A stretch of 64,000 nucleotides of DNA, taken from positions 2,507,001 to 2,571,000 of the forward strand of contig JAQFVV010006294.1 of NCBI GenBank assembly GCA_028023455.1, given 5' to 3'. The translations under genes were made by a program, and so were the position numbers. The DNA comes from Epiperipatus broadwayi. Its lineage: Eukaryota; Onychophora; Udeonychophora; Euonychophora; Peripatidae. The number at the start of each line of letters is the position of its first letter. Position 1 is the stretch's first letter. Under the pieces are notes generated by a model, which searched no databases, was not told the DNA's origin, and worked only from the letters and a program-made list of their open reading frames with translations. Of the stretch, positions 25,700 to 39,272 are shown piece by piece.

Positions 25700-26170
25700 T
25701 GTGTGAAGTTATGCTTTTTGTGTTGTAGTGGGGGGTAATTGAGCAAGGCTTCTTGGATGCATTGTGTTCATGATGCTCTGAAGTATATGGTCGGCACTAT
25801 CCAGACCTAGGTGATTGAGCTCCTAGAATAGTTCAGTGGTGTAAATAGGTTTCATGAATAGGCCACATGGATAAGCCCCTCAGACTTACAGGAGATGAGC
25901 AGGACTGGCTCAGTGCCAAATATATTTTTCTGGCTCCTACTCATATTGGATGATCTCTACAGGAGAGGTAGGGCTTTAAAAATTAGGTATTTTTTCGCGA
26001 CATCATGGGGCATTATGTACTTACTGGTAGTCCATGCTTGGCCGACTGCTTGTCCTGACATTAGAGGCTACATATTCACTTTTCCCATCTCATTTTACCT
26101 ATTCCATCAGCCTATTCCACCCAAATAAAGACCCTACAATAATTTGGAAATAATTAGTGTGTGGAATAAA
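25700..26170 (+). mobile_element. Putative 3' LTR of the integrase-bearing element
   Basis: It directly follows the integrase end and a purine-rich AGCAGGGCGGAAG (25686-25698). It begins TGATGTGTGAAG, is less AT-rich than its surroundings, and contains AATAAA at about 26123 near its presumed end. The position fits polypurine tract plus LTR. The other LTR and the target duplication were not seen. Confidence 0.35.
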
Positions 26171-27769
26171 ATTGTGTATCATGGCAATTTCATCCCAAAA
26201 TTCAGCGGAGGTTAATGAAACAGACACGTTTTCATATATAATTTGAAGTTCTTTCCCACCAATTTAAAAACTGTTGAGATTAAAATAAAAGCTGATATAA
26301 TTTTCGATGTATAAAAGTTAAAGAAAAGAAATAAAAGGATGACAGCAATTTAAAATCAATATTTTAAAATATTAAAATTACCATCTAAAATGCAGTATTT
26401 TGTAAAATTTTAATGTTTTCAGATTTAAAAAAAAAGAAGGTTGTAATTAACTAATTAAAAAAGATTGCCATGGGCATAAAAGATCAAGAGATAATTAAAA
26501 ACATAAGATAACTGTCTGTTCCCACTAAAAGTGGATGTCCAATAATGATGGAAATAAATACACAGGCTTCAGAGAAAGATCATCATCACCTATGTAATTG
26601 GTGCTAGATTGATCCGAAGGAGAATTGATAAAAAAGCAGGAGAAGATAAATGGAGTAGAGATTGCTTAAGGAGATTTTGTAGCAGACATACTGTTAGAAA
26701 ACATCAAGACTTACTAGTGAACTAGTCATCATCAATACTACGTATAGTGAAATCCATATTATATGAATACCGGCCCAACAAAACTTGGAGCACTGTGAGT
26801 AATACAAAGAAGGAACCTATAACTACTAAAGAATGAAGAAACAGATTATTAAAATGGAATATCTTCACATGTCTGGCTAAATTAGAAAACAGCTTTTCTC
26901 TCTCCTCTGTCACCTGGTTCAGCAATGGAAGTAAAATAAAAACAAGACCTGTGAACTGACCATCGACTCGTTAATCTTTCGGAACACCCCTTATTAATTG
27001 GAAAATTTACAGAGAACCGCCAACAGATGAAGGTTCAGGTAGGGAGACTGGTATGCTTTTATAATACTTGAAAATATTTTGTAAAACATATTTATTAAGT
27101 TAAATTATGAAATAATGAAATATTACATTTTAAATTGATTGATTGTAAAGTAATACAAAAAAAGAATATATTTAAAAATGGAATGCATTGGAGTAATAGG
27201 TGAATTGAAAATATTTTGTAAGGTGTGTTTTTTTTTAAAAAAAAAAAAAAATTATAATTTAATGAAATGTCGTTTTCTGGGTCAATTGTTTATAAAATAA
27301 TGCAAAATGAAAACATGGTTATTTTAAATGACTAATTTTTATAGGGAATGTTCCGGAGTAATTAAGATGATCTATGCGTTATTAAAAGATGAACTGAATA
27401 TGCAAAAATGATTTTGAAAATCTGAAAATAATTCTATAATGAAATTCATACTAATTTGTATCTACCTAAATGAAATTATTGATTATGGAAGTGACATTTA
27501 TTATTTTACAAAATGCTTCGATAGAATGAATTAAATCTGAATTCACACACACATAAATCAAGGAAATGTTTATATAAGTAAATAAGAAATTATAGGTTAC
27601 AAATTGATATATATTATATGCACGAATAATGAATATGTACCCACATACCTGAATAAATAATAATGAAATACTTCCAATTAATGATTCAAAACCACACCTA
27701 TATGATGAGGAAGTGGTTCAAACACACATTTGAATAATATGTTAAATGAAAATAAAGGAACTTCCAGGT

Positions 27770-28055
27770 ACCTGGATAAAACAATTACTTTTGTATATCT
27801 GGATAAAAACAAATACTTTTTTTATATCTGGATAAATCAGATGCTTCTGCATACCTGGATAGAATTAAGTACTTCTAGATACCTGGATAAAAACAAATGC
27901 TTCTGTATAGCTGGATAAAAACAAATACTTTTATATACTTGGATAAATCAGATGCTTCTGTATACCTGGATAGAATTAAGTACTTCTAGATACCTGGATA
28001 AAGACAAATACTTCTATATACCTGGATAAAACAAATACTTCTATACACATGGATA
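27770..28055. repeat. Minisatellite, ~28-bp unit, 10 copies
   Basis: Unit of the form ACCTGGATAAAAACAAATAC followed by TTCTRTAT. Ten adjacent units vary in type. The series '...AAATCAGATGC', '...GAATTAAGTAC', '...AAACAAATGC/TAC' occurs twice in the same order, so blocks of four units (about 112 bp) were themselves duplicated. Open frames through here are artefacts of the repeat. Confidence 0.93.
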
Positions 28056-28430
28056 CGTGTCTATGCAGAAGATGGAACTCCAATCCAAGAAGGACAATTC
28101 TCACTCGGGAAGGATCAGGGAGGACATCCGTAATGTGCACACACATATGAAGACAGCCAGAATAGACTGTCAACAAACTTTTCTTCTACTTCTTTAAGAA
28201 CTTTATATCCAATATTATTGTTAATAAAATTATTGTTTTAAAAATAAATAATACCTCTTGTCAATTTCAATTCGCATCACTCATCAATTAATGCATTGGT
28301 TCACAAGAATCTCATATCTGGAATAACTCGACGTGGGTAAGTAAGCTTGTAGTGAGATGGAAGTCTAATGGCGTCGTTTGGGAAACCAAACACAAATTTC
28401 TAGATGTTTCCAGTCTCTATGGCGCTACAT

Positions 28431-28520
28431 CCTCTGATGAGCAGGAAATATTGTAGGAGGGGTGACGTCAGCATTGGTGAATGCCAATCAATAGTTCCTT
28501 CCTGCAATATGCTCATCAGG
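28431..28520. repeat. Imperfect hairpin
   Basis: CCTCTGATGAGCAGGAAATA at 28431 pairs imperfectly with TTCCTGCAATATGCTCATCAGG, which ends at 28520. The less AT-rich flanks (28320-28760) suggest transposon-derived sequence. Despite the CTGATGA string, there is no room for hammerhead stem II before the GAAA. Confidence 0.55.
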
Positions 28521-30230
28521 AAATAAAATCAATTGAAAGAGGAGTTGGTTGGTATGTCCGATTACAATAGAATCAGCACTGTTGGTCGGCTTCGGTATGG
28601 TGCTACTGTTTTGTAACATCCATTCCATCCTCTGCAAGCTGATGTAATAAAACTAAAGTAGAAGTTCATTCTATAGAATTTTGGCATCTCAATTAGGCAT
28701 TCGATGAATGAATTAATGTTTACATCTTCTGGTAAGCGTCTACACAACACCTCACCGCAAGTTGTTTAGCCAAAAAACATTGGATTAGCTTTCAAATAAC
28801 TTGAATATTTTTGCTTATAAATTATTTAACGTTAAAAGCTTTAAAATGTGATTCTGCTATATATATACATTAGCAGATGCAAAATTACTCTAATAATATT
28901 CGAGCGACATGAATATTTCTATTCTTCTGAATGGTTGTTGTCTAATAGGAAGCTCCCTTAAGTGTAGGTTTGCGATATTGTAAAAGAGTTTCTTGTTATC
29001 AAAGGCTATATAAGCAAATAAATCCTTTGGCTTAGTAAACCATTTTTACAGATATTCTGATATAGGAATCTGCCAAAAAAAATATATTTTTTTAGTATAT
29101 ATATTTTTTAAGTTCTTCACGAGGTTTTTATATATAGTGATTGTTGACTTAGTTAATGTTTTTCATTTCAATAATTGAATCATAAACTACCATCTTTTGA
29201 ACAATGGGTTGCTTGGATATGCTTGACCTAAATCAGGTTTTAAAGTTCAAGTCTTGATTAGTTTCCATGGTTACTAAACAATAGATTTACTTTTGTTTTA
29301 TCTATATATGTTGTATGTATATGACTCATTTCAAACACACAGATATATTATTTAATTAAAAAAAAAAAAATTTTTCTTTTATATATATAGATTTATGTGT
29401 GTATTTATTATTATATGATTTATAAATAGGTAATAAATAAGCAGTTGTAAAGAGAAGGTAATGAGAAACAATATTTATAATATATGGATTTATTATATTT
29501 TTATTAAATAAGGTGTTGAGATTATTTAACTATATTTTTATTAAACAAAGTAGATCAGAAAGAAAGTGTAAAATAAAGCGATCAAGATTAGTAGATTAGG
29601 ATGTGAAAGTGTACACGTGTGAGTATGAATGTTTAAACATAAAACATTTTACACCTATTTCTAGTGACTATAGATTGCCAGTTTTATTGTTTGTGTTATC
29701 TGTGTCTGGGATTATTTTAGAAAAGAGGTGTTTTGATGGGATAAAACGTGATTATTAATTTTCTTGTAAAATCGCGATAGAACATCAACTTGTGAGGCTT
29801 TAATCTTTGTCTTAAGATAAGATTTCTAGGTGGTCCTTTTCTTTGATCAAAGATTCGCAATATAAACGAATGAAACAATATTTAGGGGGAGTCAGTTTTT
29901 TTTTTTCAATATGAAGAGAGAAGAGATGTAAGCTCTCATTTTTTTTTTAAAATATTATTAAAGAAGAGATATGGTGATCAGTTTATTCATTATTATTAGA
30001 CAGAGATGTAGTTATTGAGTTCATGAAAACCAAGGGAAATGGACAGTTCGCATATTATTTCAAAAAGAGAGTGAGCGATCGATTTTTTTTTTTCACTTTT
30101 TAAAAATTGAGGTAGAAAAAAAAGACTCTTGTTTTAAAGTCAGTATAGACGAAGATGTGCATATATATAAGTAATTTCCAGCAAGATTAAGATAAAGAAA
30201 AAAATGAAAAAAATTGAATTTCTTGGAAGA

Positions 30231-30376
30231 AGTTATTGACAATTCTATAAAATGATATTAATATATTTTGCTGTGTATAATACAATGAATTTGCATTGCT
30301 AAAAGTTATTGACAATTCTATAAAATGATATTAATATATTTTGCTGTGTATAATACAATGAATTTGCATTGCTAAA
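30231..30376. repeat. Near-perfect 73-bp tandem duplication
   Basis: Two copies of a 73-bp unit (AGTTATTGACAATTCTATAA ... TTTGCATTGCTAAA), 30231-30303 and 30304-30376, with no difference that I can see. The event must be recent. Confidence 0.93.
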
Positions 30377-31694
30377 ACCATTGTTTCTGCTTCCTGGAAT
30401 AATACAGAATGGGTTAAATCACTGATCTACTATAGACTCATATACCGGTCCATAGTAACCAAAAGAATGGACAAATTTAAAACCAGTCACAAACATAATC
30501 TAATAATCATCTTTGACAAGAGCCAAGAAGAAAGGAAAGATGAATAAAAGCCATATATAGCCAGGTTTGAAGCTATGAATCAAATTTTTGTTAAAGTTTT
30601 CCTCAGTCATCTAAAGTGTCTACAATGATGGTTTTTGAAAAAATTAGAAGCAAGCCAGTCAACGAATTCAGCATTATCAAAAGTATCGGCAAGAAATAAT
30701 TTTAAAATTGTGGAAACCAGCAGGTCAATTAATTTATGTTTATTAGAAGGTATCAACAAGAACTGTTTTTTTTTTTAATGGAGCAAATCAACTTATTGAA
30801 GCTATACGTGAGACAAGCAGTCTGAAAATTCAAACTCGGGTCATTTATAAGAGGTGAAAATAATCGGGTAACTATGAACTTTCATTAACAGATCTTTTAT
30901 TCTTACTTATTAAAAGTAAACCTTAATTTATTGGTCAAGGCTTTTTTTTTTCTTTTGATACAGAAACAGAGGCTTGTTTATCGATAGTTATTCTCAATAT
31001 CACATAACATAACACAATTTAAATCTTTAAACTTAAATTTTCATTATTTTTTTTTATATTATATATTGTAATATTGAAATGTTTTTTTTTTTATTGTTCT
31101 TCAGTTGTTATGATAATGAGCAACCTATAAATATATGCATTTATAATGTTGTTGTTTTTTTCATCTTGTTGCATATTAAAATTGATATAATGTATTTTAC
31201 TTTCTTTTGCTCAAGATTGCAAGAATATTTTTTTTATATATGTAATTTGTGTATTAATCTCTAATATAAAGGAACACATTTTAGAAATATATGTTGACAT
31301 ATCACAAGGTGTGTGTGCATGTGTAACTGCTTATACAAACACGTCAAAAGAATAGGTTATACATAATTAGTTTAAATATGGTAAATTATAAAGCAAGGCT
31401 TACATATGAATGGAAGTGAAATAAAACACAAGTTACATATGAAATTTATTTTTATGATATAATAAGTTAGGAAAGTCTTAAGTAAGCATTCCATGAAATA
31501 TATTTTTTAATGTCATTTTAAGCCAGCTTATTTTAAAATATCCAAAAATGACAAAACTTGTATATAAAATTTTGTTCTTGAATTAATGTAATCAAAAACC
31601 ATTTATCTAATTAGTAAATTTGATTTTAAAGAAGGAAAGAAGAATAGTATTAATAAAATATAATTATATATCTTAATTGGTTTCCGAGTTCTTA

Positions 31695-31830
31695 TTAAAA
31701 ATATTGTTGTATTTTTCTTGTCTTAATTCTATTGTTTTAAATGATCAACATCACCATTCGCAAATATTATGTTTTTCTTGTCTTGATTTTATCGTTTTAA
31801 ATGATCATCATCATCGCTCACAGACATTAA
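31695..31830. repeat. Tandem duplication with ATCATC core
   Basis: Two copies of about 62-66 bp sharing TTTTTCTTGTCTTRATT, TTGTTTTAAATGATCA (TCG at the start in the second) and a CATCACCATTCGCA or CATCATCGCTCACA end. Similar GATCATCATC motifs recur every 100-200 bp down to about 32470, which suggests a much older, diffuse array. Confidence 0.65.
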
Positions 31831-34351
31831 GAATCATCAGCACTAGCAAGCGTTGCAAAATGTTAAGTAAGCTAGAATGCTGATTTAAGTATTTAAGGAT
31901 TATGCTTGATAATAGCCAAATTTTAATAATTATAGTTCAATAATAGAAAGCTAAAATTATGTTGTGTCCATGAGTTTTGATCATCCTCATCAAAGATGGA
32001 TATCATTATTGATTGAAACACCGTTTAAACATAGTACTGTACAAGAGTTATGATCGCCATCATCATCAATAAATTATAATCATTAAATCTAATGTTTAAC
32101 ATAATTAATATATTTAGTAAATAAAGATTTGTAGAAAGTTGAATATCATGCATAGAGATTCTTGATGATCAGTCATCATCACTAGTATTATTGAATCCTA
32201 GTTTTAACTATAAAAGTATTTTAGTAAATAAACATAAACTTATATAAATGCTAGTGAATGTAATATTTAAATCCCATTTTGACAAAGGATGATTTTAAAA
32301 AGTACTTATGAGTTTATATAAAGATAAATTTATTGTTGTGAGTTCATTAAAAAGCTATGGCTGGTATCATCATCATTATTATTATGATATTATCATCATC
32401 ATTATTACCTTTATATTGTGATAAATAATCTAGTTAAATGGCCATCAATATCAATAATGGTCTTCACGATGCTTGTTTAGAAGCCATTAATAAGATTATA
32501 CTTGTCTGTTCATCAATATACGTAAAATGAGCTAGTAACGTCTATAAGAGTCTTGACTTATATAAATTTTGGGGATATGGGGATCTTATGATTTTATTGA
32601 CATGAGTAAAATATAAGAGTGTCATTTTTTTTTCATTAGTCATCCAAGTCATGTGTGATAAAAATGTACCGAAGGAGTTTGAACTCAGTACACTCTAAAC
32701 AGATATTTATCTAGATTTAAAACAATCTAGTGGCGCTCATGGGAAAACACATGTACTTAGCTGAACTGAATAAAGAGTGATTTAATCCCTTTCCAACTTC
32801 ATAATATTAACTTTATATGATATTTTTTTTATAAGTTGTTATAAACAGCACCAGCGCGTGCATGTGACCATGAATGGTCATGTATACATGGAAAGAGGAA
32901 TGAGAAGGATTCTTGGTTAAAAGAACCTATTATTGGAGTTAAGCATAAGGCACTCCAGGGATCTCACAGTGAATAATTTTATTCAGTTGCTATATTTAAT
33001 ATTCTTTTATTTGATGACAATGGGCAGTATGTTTTATTGTTCAAATGACCTCCCCAATATCTAAATATTTTAAATCTTTAATGATGACAGTTTTAAATTT
33101 CATTTGGTTATTTTATATGGAGAAATGAGATAATTTATTTATTTCATTATTAGCGTGACAGAGTTAATGTTTGGGATAGTCGCAAACGGGCTATAATGTT
33201 ATATTTAATTAATTAGAAATAGACACCCAAATAGAGCATGATATGCATATATTCTTATTTATATGTTAGCGTCATCCTTATTTAATTATAAATTGTATTT
33301 TAGCTAACACAGTGAATTCATTTCTCATTTAATTTACTCGGTTACAAATGATGAACCGCTAGAGCATATCATATATCCTATTTAGTGTTTAGTTATTGAA
33401 TTATAGCAACTATCATTTTATCATTCATCTATATATTAAACGGTTACAAAATAGCAGCCTTTTTTATCATTACAGTAATTGGTATGCTGTTACAAATTTT
33501 CTTACTGTTCAAATAAATGATAGATTATAAGCATATATTATAATAATTAATAATTTTGTCTATATTTATTGTTCTATTACAAATAATTTTTTATATATCT
33601 ATTTTTATTACCGGTGCAATGTGGAATATTTAATCTTTAATAGTTATGTCTAATTAGGAGAATTTTTTTTTAAAAGCTAATGTTTTCTAATTGACATTAC
33701 TAATATATATATATATAAGTTAAATTTTTTTTGTGCATGTATTATTTTGACCTCAATCATTTATACGTTGTTTATTAGAGTGTACTGACTTGCAAATGAG
33801 GGTGTATATGAACATTTGTATGAATTGTGTATGACACAACCTATTTAATTTTTGAAAGTTGGTTTAGGCATGGAAAATTGATCTGATTAATTTTGAGAGA
33901 AGCATGTATAATAAAATCGTATATTTTGTAGCTAATGAATAATTCATCAACTTCACAAAAATGATTTTTCAATCATCACAATGAATTTATTATACAATTG
34001 TATGTTTATTTTTACTGTTATTGATTATATTCTTATTAAATGCTTTATTAAAGTTGGAAATTGTTTTGTTTCTTTGTTTAGCTTTTGATCTTTTTCAAGT
34101 TAGAATGAATTTTAAAATTGAGGTTTAACATATGTAAATTCAATAGAATTGCTCGAAAATTGATATATAACTAAGTTATACCAACCGAATCCATTTGAAG
34201 AACTTACCTTTTCGGTATTTCAATTAATTTCATAGATATGGAATAGATGGTGGGAAAATAGTAAAAATATGTCATAACTTCACATATCTCAGTTAACAGT
34301 TTTTCTTAGAACTTTGATTTGTTGTAAATAATGGTAGCAAAAGGAATGTAT

Positions 34352-36470
34352 AAATATTTGGTTGTCATCTGATCGTTCGTGTCAGCCGCCAGAGGCGCAA
34401 TTTCTAGCTAAATTTCTAGAAATATGCCGTTTCCGCGGCCGCACCCAAGCCTTTAAGCATTCTTTCTAAAAGAAATCCTAGAAAGATTGTTAACTCGGAG
34501 CTTTTTCCGATGGTAAAAGCAGAGGAAAATGCCGTAGTTGTTTGTGTCACACACTATATCGTAATGCTGCGTTATGTATTTGATGTAACAATATCGTACT
34601 AGGGTGTTTATTTTGATCGTGTCAAAATTATTTAAATTTTCATCGGTGCCTTGTTTTTTTTAAGACCAATCGATGTACTGTTACATTTTATCAATTTTAA
34701 CAGTATCGTGATTGTTCCTCATAAATTTGTATTTCTCCTAAATTTTTGATTAGGGTGGAATAGCGTAAAAATTTAAGAATCAAGCTTTGAGTCACGTTTT
34801 AGTGAGAAATTTTCCGAGACAAAAAGTACGGCTAATTCTCACAACAGAAAACTTTAAAAGATGGGAATTGCCAGACACGGGCCAGCGCTGGAATATTTCT
34901 ACAGAAAAAAAGAAAAAAACATCCTGCTGCTGAAAGAAAAGATTGGATTGTGCGGCAAATATATGCAGATTTGAGGTCCGAAAACATCTGCCGACGGAAA
35001 GGTTCACTTCGTAAAGGCACGCTTGTTTGAGGGATTCTAAATGACCTTCGTCAAATGTCAAAAATAAAAGAAGTAACTTCGATTTTTATTTAAACGTACA
35101 TCCCTTCTTCTCCCGATAATTGTTGGCGTCGGCAATCAAATGTAAAATAAAAGAAGTAACTAAAATTTTTATTTAAACATAGCCCCAAAAACCCCTCTTC
35201 TCCCAATAATTGTTGTCGTCGGAAATCAAACGGTCAAATAAAAGGAACATCAATTATTCTTTAATCGTATAGAAAAAAACAAAAAAAACCCTTCCACTAA
35301 TTGTCCTGGCCAATCAAATGTAAACCAATTGAAGTAAGAGTAAATTATTAGTTAAACATAACCCAAATTACTATTCGAACGTACACCAAAAAAGACTGGC
35401 TCTTGTCAATCAAAGTTAAAGAAACTTAGACTATTATTGTGGGAAAACCCAAATAATTTATAAACGAAAAAAAAAAAGAAAGTCAAATCGGTTTTCAATC
35501 AAATGGTAATCGATAAAAGTAACTTAAATTTTGATTTAAACATACACACGAACAAAAACAAAACGCAAAACTCTTTCTCTTAACAATTGTTGTTGCCAAT
35601 CACCAAAAAACACCCACCCCTCTCACTAATTATTGTCAGCAATCAAATGTACACCACTACTAAAAGTAACGTAAACTACTATTCTTTAAACGGTTACACC
35701 CCTTCTCCCAATAATTGTCTACAATCGTACACACAAAAAAACACCCTTCCCAGTAATTAGTGTCGGGAATCAAATATAAACCGATCAAAGTAAGACCGCA
35801 ACTTATTATTTAAACGTAACCCAAATTACTATTTGAATCTACACCAAAAAAACACCCGCTTTTGTCAATAAAAATTAAACAAACAACAACTATTATCGTC
35901 CCATTGTCAAAAATATTTATTTGTAGAACCAAAACCATAATTTATAAATGAAAGGAAGTCCAATCGGTCGTCCATCAAATGTAAACTGATAAAAGTAAAG
36001 GTTTTAAATTTTATTTAAACATAAACACACGCGCACGAAAAAAAAAACAACACTTCTCCCAATAATTGTTTTCGGCAATCAATGTAAACCTATCAAAGTA
36101 ACGTAAATTATTATTTAAAGATCCATCATAAAACCCCGTTTTTCTTTTGAATTTTGTCAATCCAATTTTACAAAAACAGTAATATTTTTTTTTTTAAAAA
36201 AAAAAAAAAAAACAGAAATTACTATTTGAACACACACCAAAAAAGACCCTTTGGTAAAAAAAAAAAAAACTATTATTATCCCATCGTCAAAAATATTATT
36301 TGGGAAAAATAATTCAGAAACGAAAAAAAGTTAAACTTTGTAAACAAACCAAAAAAAAGTCAATATTAATAGAGAATCGCTATCCTGGGAACTATATATT
36401 AATGTGTTTTTCAGTTAGAAATCGTGCCTCTGGCGGCTGACATGAAGGATCAGATGACAACCAAATATTT
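34352..36470. mobile_element. 2.1-kb terminal-inverted-repeat element, family unknown
   Basis: The ends are 54-bp inverted repeats (34352-34405 and 36417-36470) starting AAATATTTGGTTGTCATCTG, differing at about four positions and including GTCAGCCGCCAGAGGC. No clear target duplication was found. The left third (34410-35040) is less AT-rich and includes the short open frames at 34792-35061 and 34832-35020 (minus strand), with no domain I recognise. The right two-thirds is a tandem array. The element is probably a non-autonomous DNA transposon. I cannot place its superfamily. Confidence 0.8.
35040..36340. repeat. Two-level tandem array inside the TIR element
   Basis: Diverged units of roughly 80-100 bp contain CTTCTCCCAATAATTGT, GGCAATCAAATGTAAACC, AAGTAACTTAAATT and TATTTAAACGTACACC. 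Superimposed on this is a longer period of about 400-450 bp: the segment AAATTACTATTTGAAC...ACACCAAAAAA...CTATTATYGTCCCAT...AATTTATAAACGAAA appears near 35368, 35822 and 36217. Units differ by many substitutions and small insertions. Confidence 0.75.
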
Positions 36471-38639
36471 TTTACTTTCAATTTAATTTTTTTTACCAAT
36501 TTAAACTCTTAATGTACATATCATATTAAGTATGTGTACATAATTATATATGTATAATAAATCAGTAACTAAGCTTTCTATTTAAAATTGTTTGATATTT
36601 TTTATTTTAAAACAATTGTTTTAATAAAAAAAAACTAAATTGGAAAATATATTTAAAACTATCTTGAAAAGTTAAAAAAGAAAACTCACAATAATTATTT
36701 TTAACAATGATCACGAATGTTCTTTTTTAAAAAAAAACAACTGTTTTAAAGTAGAAATAAAAATTAACAAACAATTTTTAATAGAAATTAGTGACTAATT
36801 TGTTATTCATATATAATTATGTACACGTACTAAATGTAATATATACATTAAGAATATACATATTGTATTGGAAACACGATGATCACAGGCACTTCCCTTT
36901 TATTTATATATAATACGGATTTTTAAATTTAAAATTATCCACCTTCCGTTACCGCAAACAGAGAGAACATACGGAGATAAACGAATCTATCCATACTTGA
37001 CCGAACCTGTGACCATACGGATATTGCCCCAGGTTATCTTTCCCAGTCAACTGTCTTTCGACTGCTGTAATTATTAAAAAATTACAGCGCTTGGATGATT
37101 TATAAAATTAAATAGGATCAAGAATACTGCACCACTAGCCTCACATGTTACTTAGAGCCCAAAATGGAGTAATAATTATAACCCAAACCCCTCTGGATAT
37201 ATTAACTGTCTGGAATGGTGAAGAATGAGATGAAACAGATAAAATAATTAAGGAATATTTAATATAATAAATAAACAACAAAATAAAAAGAAATCAATTG
37301 AAATATTTACATACAATAAAAAAAATCATTGGATATAATGCTACGATTAAATATATGGTTTAAATCCTACAAATGATTATAATCTATGAATATAAATTAT
37401 CCATTTATAGTCGTCATTCCAAATATTAAAGTTTAATTATTGTCTATATCATTAATATCTGGAATTTACAATTGCTTTAAATTAAAAGTATGTGCACCTA
37501 TGTTCTATATAGGTGTGATTTGTAATTTACTGAGGTTTTTCTTCGTCTCCGATATGAGTTAAGGTCCTGCTGACCGTCACGTGGAATTCCTCCACTTTTT
37601 TAGCAGGGAAGGGTCACTCTTAGATTGGACTTGGTTTGTGGAATTTTTTTTTATTTGTAGTGACTTCTCCATACTAGGTCATCAAGGGCATGGTAGGCAG
37701 ATCATCAGGCAGGCGCTACATCGGCAGTTATTACATGGCGAAGGTGACTGTACAAGCACGGTGGGTCTGAATTGCCCAGCGATCTTGATGGCCCTTAGCC
37801 ACACATCCTTGAAGCTTCACTTATGTTGTAGTTTATTTTCATGTTCATACAGTGTACAGTCTTTTATGTCGAAGTCCTTTGATTCAGCTTTCTGGTTTTT
37901 CTTTTCAAATTTAACTTTTCTATCTGCTTTCTATTATATTTTTCTGCTTCTTATCAGAGCAGTGTCCTCACTGAAGTCTCTACGTGAACTGTTTCTGAAT
38001 TAATTAATTAATGTCTTTTTTCAAATGCTTTCATTATCTTGATCTTTTTATTTGTTGCTTTCCATTCACACCTTTCACTCTAAAACGCCTTCAGCAACTT
38101 ATACAAATTTACTTTCATACAATTTCGTAGCAATATTTTAGATTTATTTCTTATTTATTTTATTTTCCTTTTAATAAAACAAATTTTTAATAAAATTATT
38201 TTCATTTGACATGCATTAAACATTGCTGTTTTTATACATACTTTATACATACTTTCACACATGCATTTTGTTTCTTCGTCAAAATGTGTACTTTTATAGA
38301 ATAGATCTTTATCTTTTGTCATGTTTTAAATTCTATTTTAATCTTATTTAAACTCCTCAAATTTTTACTTTTTCCTTATAAATCATTTTTAAGTTCCTAT
38401 TTCATTCATATTTCCTTTCTCACTGTTGATTTTAAACCAAATATACGATTTCAATATTTTCTAACTTCTTATATTTTCCAAATATCAACTTTGGAGGGTA
38501 AAAGATAAGCATCTTGTCCAACTCCATTTCTCTCTCTTTTATTTAATTACGGTAACTAATTACGACCTTATCTTTCTTCATTGGTTAGATTCTTTTATTT
38601 ATTTATTTATTTTTCAAAAAGAAAACTACAATATTTAAT

Positions 38640-38724
38640 ATGCACAAGCCTTCTGGCATCCATTGATTACTCTGTTTAGCACAGGTGGAAATACTGTATG
38701 GAGAGTTTTGCTCTGTTTTTATTG
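38640..38724 (+). repeat. Dispersed short repeat, copy 2 (partial)
   Basis: It shares TGCACAAGCCTTCTGGCATC, CATTGATTACTCTG and TACTGTATGGAGAGTTTTGC with the copies at 6127-6265 and 46071-46270, but lacks the upstream part. Confidence 0.8.
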
Positions 38725-39061
38725 TTTAATATTAAATATATACATGTGAGATCGCAGTATGTGCGATCATCACAATATATATTAACTTACTGCAGAAATA
38801 TCTAATGACTTACACATACTATATATGTGATATTGCTTTAGACTAAAATTATACATATTAAGTGAAGTTTATTTGCAATATATACATAAAGGGTATACTT
38901 TTTACCTTATAACAGAAATATCTCATGATATATATATTAACTATAAGTGTCTAGTCAATTTAAAGTACAATATAGTTTTACATTTTCATTTATTGTGCCA
39001 ATACTAAAAATTTAAAAAATAATAGAGATAAAAAAAAAAAATTTGTATTAATTTTTTTAAA

Positions 39062-39272
39062 AAAATAATTATTTCTTCAACCACAATTGGAGTTTTTAAA
39101 TTTAATTTGAAATAAAAGCTTGGGGAATTCAGAAATTAATTAAATCAATTCTTGTTATTTATAATAAAAGATTGGTTTAATTAATTTCTGCCCCCCCCTC
39201 CACACCCATGCTTTTATTTTAAGTTAAATTTAAAAACTCCAAATTGTGGTTGAAAAAACAATTATTTGATTT
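39062..39272. repeat. Palindromic MITE-like element
   Basis: Inverted arms of about 90 bp: AATTATTTCTTCAACCACAA then TTGGAGTTTTTAAATTTAA on the left, mirrored on the right by TTAAATTTAAAAACTCCAAA and TTGTGGTTG. The arms also share AGAAATTAATTAAA. A C-rich tract (CCCCCCCCTCC) interrupts the right arm. Confidence 0.8.

Noticed and set aside
26722-26925. 67-codon minus-strand frame with a hydrophobic segment, looking like a membrane protein end
   Set aside because: It lies opposite in orientation to the retroelement remains nearby and shows no family motif. One hydrophobic stretch is not enough.
28435-28450. CTGATGA followed by GAAA, hammerhead ribozyme core words
   Set aside because: Only four bases separate the words, so stem II cannot form. 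The words belong to an imperfect inverted repeat.
37581-38003. 140-codon open frame on the plus strand
   Set aside because: Low-complexity Phe/Leu/Ser-rich translation from T-rich DNA, with no domain. The first 250 bp may be transposon-derived but not in this frame.
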